From assembly GCA_002375985.1 (NCBI GenBank), contig DFNH01000004.1:1-52340 (forward strand): DNA of 52,340 bases. The letters are read 5' to 3'. The notes beneath the pieces were generated by a model. It searched no databases, was not told the origin of the DNA, and saw only the letters and a list, made by a program, of their open reading frames with translations. Below are positions 50,321-52,340 of the stretch, piece by piece. The position numbers were made by a program, and so were the translations under genes. Numbering within the stretch: position 1 is the first letter of the stretch; each line of letters starts with the position of its first letter. Source of the DNA: Firmicutes bacterium UBA3572. GTDB taxonomy: Bacteria; Bacillota; Desulfotomaculia; Desulfotomaculales; Desulforudaceae.

Positions 50321-51073
50321 TTATTCGGCTACGCCTCGGCCGTGCTGCAAGAGCTCCGACACGGTGACCAGGGTGTGCCCCTTCTCTTTAATGCCCTTAA
50401 TGATCTGCGGCAGCGCTAGTGGGGTCTGTTCGGCGCTGTCACTGGCGTGCATCAGGATGATGGCGCCGGGTTCAAGGCGGTCCAGCACCCGTTTGGCGCT
50501 GGCTTGCGGTCCGATATCCTTCCAGTCCAGGGAGTCAATGCTCCACTGAATGGCCTGGTAGCCGGCCGCGGAGATCGCCTTCACCACCCGCTCGTTCCAG
50601 TCGCCGTTCGGTGTGCGAATCAGACTGGGTTCCTGCCCGGTAGTTTCTACCAGCGCCTCGTGGGCTTTACGGATTTCCTCCTTGATGACTTCGTTCTCTA
50701 AGGTGGTGTAGTTTTCGTGGTGCCAGCCGTGGCTGGCGACCTCGTGTCCGTCTGCGGCGATTCGCTTGGCAATCTCCGGGTGTTTGAGCGCCCAGGGCCC
50801 GGAAAGGAAAAAAGTGCTCTTGACGTTTTCGTGTTTGAGGATACCCAGTACCGGCGGCGGTACTTTTTCGCCCCAACTGATGTCAAAGGTCAGGGCCACA
50901 ACCTTGTCGTTGGTTTTTACCTTGTACACGATTGGGGCGTGGTCGGTCATGGTGGGCACGGCGGCGGGCTGGCGCAGCAAAACGGCGTAGAAGGTGGCGG
51001 CTACAAACAGCAACAGGACGGCCAAAAACAGGTTTCGCCGCAGGCTGCGGGTGCTCAGAAAGTAAAATCGCAA
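50321..51073 (-). CDS. pdaB: Sporulation polysaccharide deacetylase PdaB
   Basis: 250 residues: N-terminal anchor (about 13-33) and a NodB deacetylase domain. ALTFDISWGEK is the PdaB-type first motif (D-I-S in place of the usual D-D-G), followed by HEVASHGWHHENYTTL (metal histidines) and IRTPNGDWN. PdaB is needed to keep spores after late sporulation in B. subtilis and is under sigma-E there. Convergent with the lipoprotein gene. Confidence 0.92.
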   Translation of the reverse strand: MRFYFLSTRSLRRNLFLAVLLLFVAATFYAVLLRQPAAVPTMTDHAPIVYKVKTNDKVVALTFDISWGEKVPPPVLGILKHENVKSTFFLSGPWALKHPEIAKRIAADGHEVASHGWHHENYTTLENEVIKEEIRKAHEALVETTGQEPSLIRTPNGDWNERVVKAISAAGYQAIQWSIDSLDWKDIGPQASAKRVLDRLEPGAIILMHASDSAEQTPLALPQIIKGIKEKGHTLVTVSELLQHGRGVAE

Positions 51074-51191
51074 GGTGGGTCACCGTCCTTACTTGTTCTG
51101 GTTTTCTGATTATGGTGTATTTCCCTCACCCGCAAATTATTACGGGATAATCGTTAGCCCTGGCGAGAAAATAGTGTGGGGGTGATTGGAA

Positions 51192-52307
51192 ATGAAACTG
51201 TTAGTAACAGCAAGTTTGGCACTAATAATTTGCATGGGTAGCCTTACAACGGCTCACAAGGCGTATGCCGATTACCCGCAGGTGACGGCGGACGCGGCCA
51301 TACTGGTGGATGCCGGGACCGGGCACATACTCTACGCCAAGAATGAGCATCAACGGAAGGATCCGGCCAGCCTAACCAAGATCGTGACCGCCATTGTGGC
51401 GCTGGAAGCGGGGCAGCCAGACGACGTGGTTACCATCAGCAAGCGAGCGGCCCGTTTTGAACGTGGCAGTATCATCGATCTTCGCGCTGGCGAGCAGATT
51501 ACGCTGGAAAACCTGATCAAAGCGGCCCTCATCGAGTCGGCGAACGACACCACCATCGCCATCGCGGAACACGTGGCCGGGGACTATGACCTGTTCGTCG
51601 ATTGGATGAATCTGAAAGCCCGCCAATTGGGGGCCGTGAACACGTGCTTCCGGAACCCGCACGGTTTTACCCATCCCAATCACGAGACCACCGCCTACGA
51701 TCTGGCCCTGATCACCCAGTATGCTTTGCGCATTTCGGAGTTTGCGGTCCTGGTGCGCACCCGGAGCACTACTGTCTACTGGCACGATGCGGAACGTAAA
51801 GAAACGCTGCGTAACACCAACCGGTTGCTGCATTCTGATTTTGAAGGAATCGACGGGGTAAAGACCGGGACCACGGCGGCAGCCGGGCATTGTCTGATCG
51901 CTTCGGCTACCCGAAACGGTCGGCAATTGATCGCCGTGGTACTTCACAGCGACGGCCGCTACTACGATTCCAAGAAGCTTCTGGAGTGGGGCTTCGCCAT
52001 CGAACCGGTGGAGGTGGCCACGGCACACGATCCGTTAACCAGGTTGCGGGTGCGGGACGGCGCCAGGCCGGAGGTGACCGTGGTTCCGGCGGAAACGGTG
52101 CGGCTTCACATTCCCCAAGAACAGCTGCCTGAGCTGGAAAAAGAAGTCCGGATGAACGAAAAGCCGGTGGCTCCGATTGCTGCCGGAGATCCCCTGGGCG
52201 AAATGATTTTTCGCCTCCAGGGCCGGGAACTGGGCCGGGTTAAACTGGTTGCCGGACACGCGGTGGAACGTCAGGTCTGGTACCGGCGCCTGTTTAGTCA
52301 GGTTTAG
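51192..52307 (+). CDS. dacF: D-alanyl-D-alanine carboxypeptidase, DacF type
   Basis: 371 residues. Class C low-molecular-mass PBP (S11 family) with signal peptide (1-27), S60-LTK, S116-AN, K224-TG active-site motifs and a C-terminal PBP5-like beta domain with a final amphipathic segment (VWYRRLFSQV). Trims the terminal D-Ala from stem peptides. In B. subtilis dacF is the first gene before spoIIAA-spoIIAB-sigF; those genes could lie just past this window. ATG 51192 has GGGGGTG upstream. Confidence 0.94.
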   Translation: MKLLVTASLALIICMGSLTTAHKAYADYPQVTADAAILVDAGTGHILYAKNEHQRKDPASLTKIVTAIVALEAGQPDDVVTISKRAARFERGSIIDLRAGEQITLENLIKAALIESANDTTIAIAEHVAGDYDLFVDWMNLKARQLGAVNTCFRNPHGFTHPNHETTAYDLALITQYALRISEFAVLVRTRSTTVYWHDAERKETLRNTNRLLHSDFEGIDGVKTGTTAAAGHCLIASATRNGRQLIAVVLHSDGRYYDSKKLLEWGFAIEPVEVATAHDPLTRLRVRDGARPEVTVVPAETVRLHIPQEQLPELEKEVRMNEKPVAPIAAGDPLGEMIFRLQGRELGRVKLVAGHAVERQVWYRRLFSQV

Positions 52308-52340
52308 CGGCCGGCTTGCGGCTCTAAGCTAAAAAGTGTG

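Noticed and set aside
51120..51190. Forespore (sigma-F/G) promoter before dacF
   Set aside because: GGATA and GGCGAGAAA occur, but only 12 bases apart and with mismatches, so it does not meet the consensus.
1..52340. CRISPR array, tRNA, rRNA, prophage or insertion sequence
   Set aside because: No regularly spaced repeats, cloverleaf-like segments, ribosomal RNA sequence, transposase, integrase or phage genes were found on reading both strands.

Overview
The window looks like chromosomal core DNA from an endospore-forming, monoderm Firmicute of the class Clostridia. The evidence is the full division and cell-wall (dcw) cluster fused to the sporulation genes spoIIGA-sigE-sigG-spoIIR, several other sporulation genes (spoVD/spoVE-type genes, ytaF, pdaB, a YhcN-type lipoprotein, a DacF-type carboxypeptidase), and a T-box in front of ileS. 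DNA is GC-rich (about 60% by eye), with many GTG and TTG starts and strong Shine-Dalgarno sequences. This fits the Desulfotomaculum/Pelotomaculum/Desulforudis group; the genus is a guess. MurE carries the meso-diaminopimelate motif, so the peptidoglycan is probably of the DAP type.

Layout. 1-3.8 kb: L21 and L27 ribosomal genes with a structured leader, a core-MetE-like protein, a PHP phosphatase and a membrane-anchored LolA/RseB-like protein. 3.8-23.4 kb: the dcw cluster, mraZ-rsmH-ftsL-spoVD-murE-murF-mraY-murD-spoVE-murG-murC-murB-murA-ftsQ-(two DUF881)-sbp-ftsZ, all on the + strand. No ftsA is present. 23.5-26.9 kb: the sigma-E/sigma-G block, in which the protease for pro-sigma-E, sigma-E itself, sigma-G and the SpoIIR signal are adjacent. 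27-30.1 kb: ylmC, an FmdB zinc ribbon (- strand), a beta-CASP nuclease and pgeF (ylmD). 30.1-34.5 kb: a phosphate-sensing locus (phoP-phoR, PHO box, decayed pstA, pstB, phoU) that splits ylmD from its usual neighbour ylmE. 34.9-38.2 kb: ylmE-sepF-proC-yggT-divIVA-yggU. 38.2-41.3 kb: T-box and ileS. 41.5-46.8 kb: a - strand repair/replication operon (polA-mutM-ytaF-coaE-lytic transglycosylase). 47-52.3 kb: SEC-C/DUF6398 protein, DedA protein, a fragment of a CwlD-like amidase, a YhcN-type lipoprotein, pdaB (- strand) and dacF.

Functionally, most genes build the septum and wall (precursor synthesis, FtsZ ring with SepF as the visible membrane tether, DivIVA) and then reuse that machinery for the asymmetric sporulation septum. 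I found no CRISPR array, tRNA, rRNA, prophage or insertion sequence. No wholly new multi-gene system is visible. The most interesting signals are regulatory or structural: a 21-bp-spaced spoIIG-type promoter nested inside the ftsZ terminator; a four-hexamer PHO box in exact 11-bp phase leading into a wrecked pstA; an inverted pair of repeats, each holding two perfect DnaA-box 9-mers, bracketing 7.7 kb; and a four-repeat MraZ operator.
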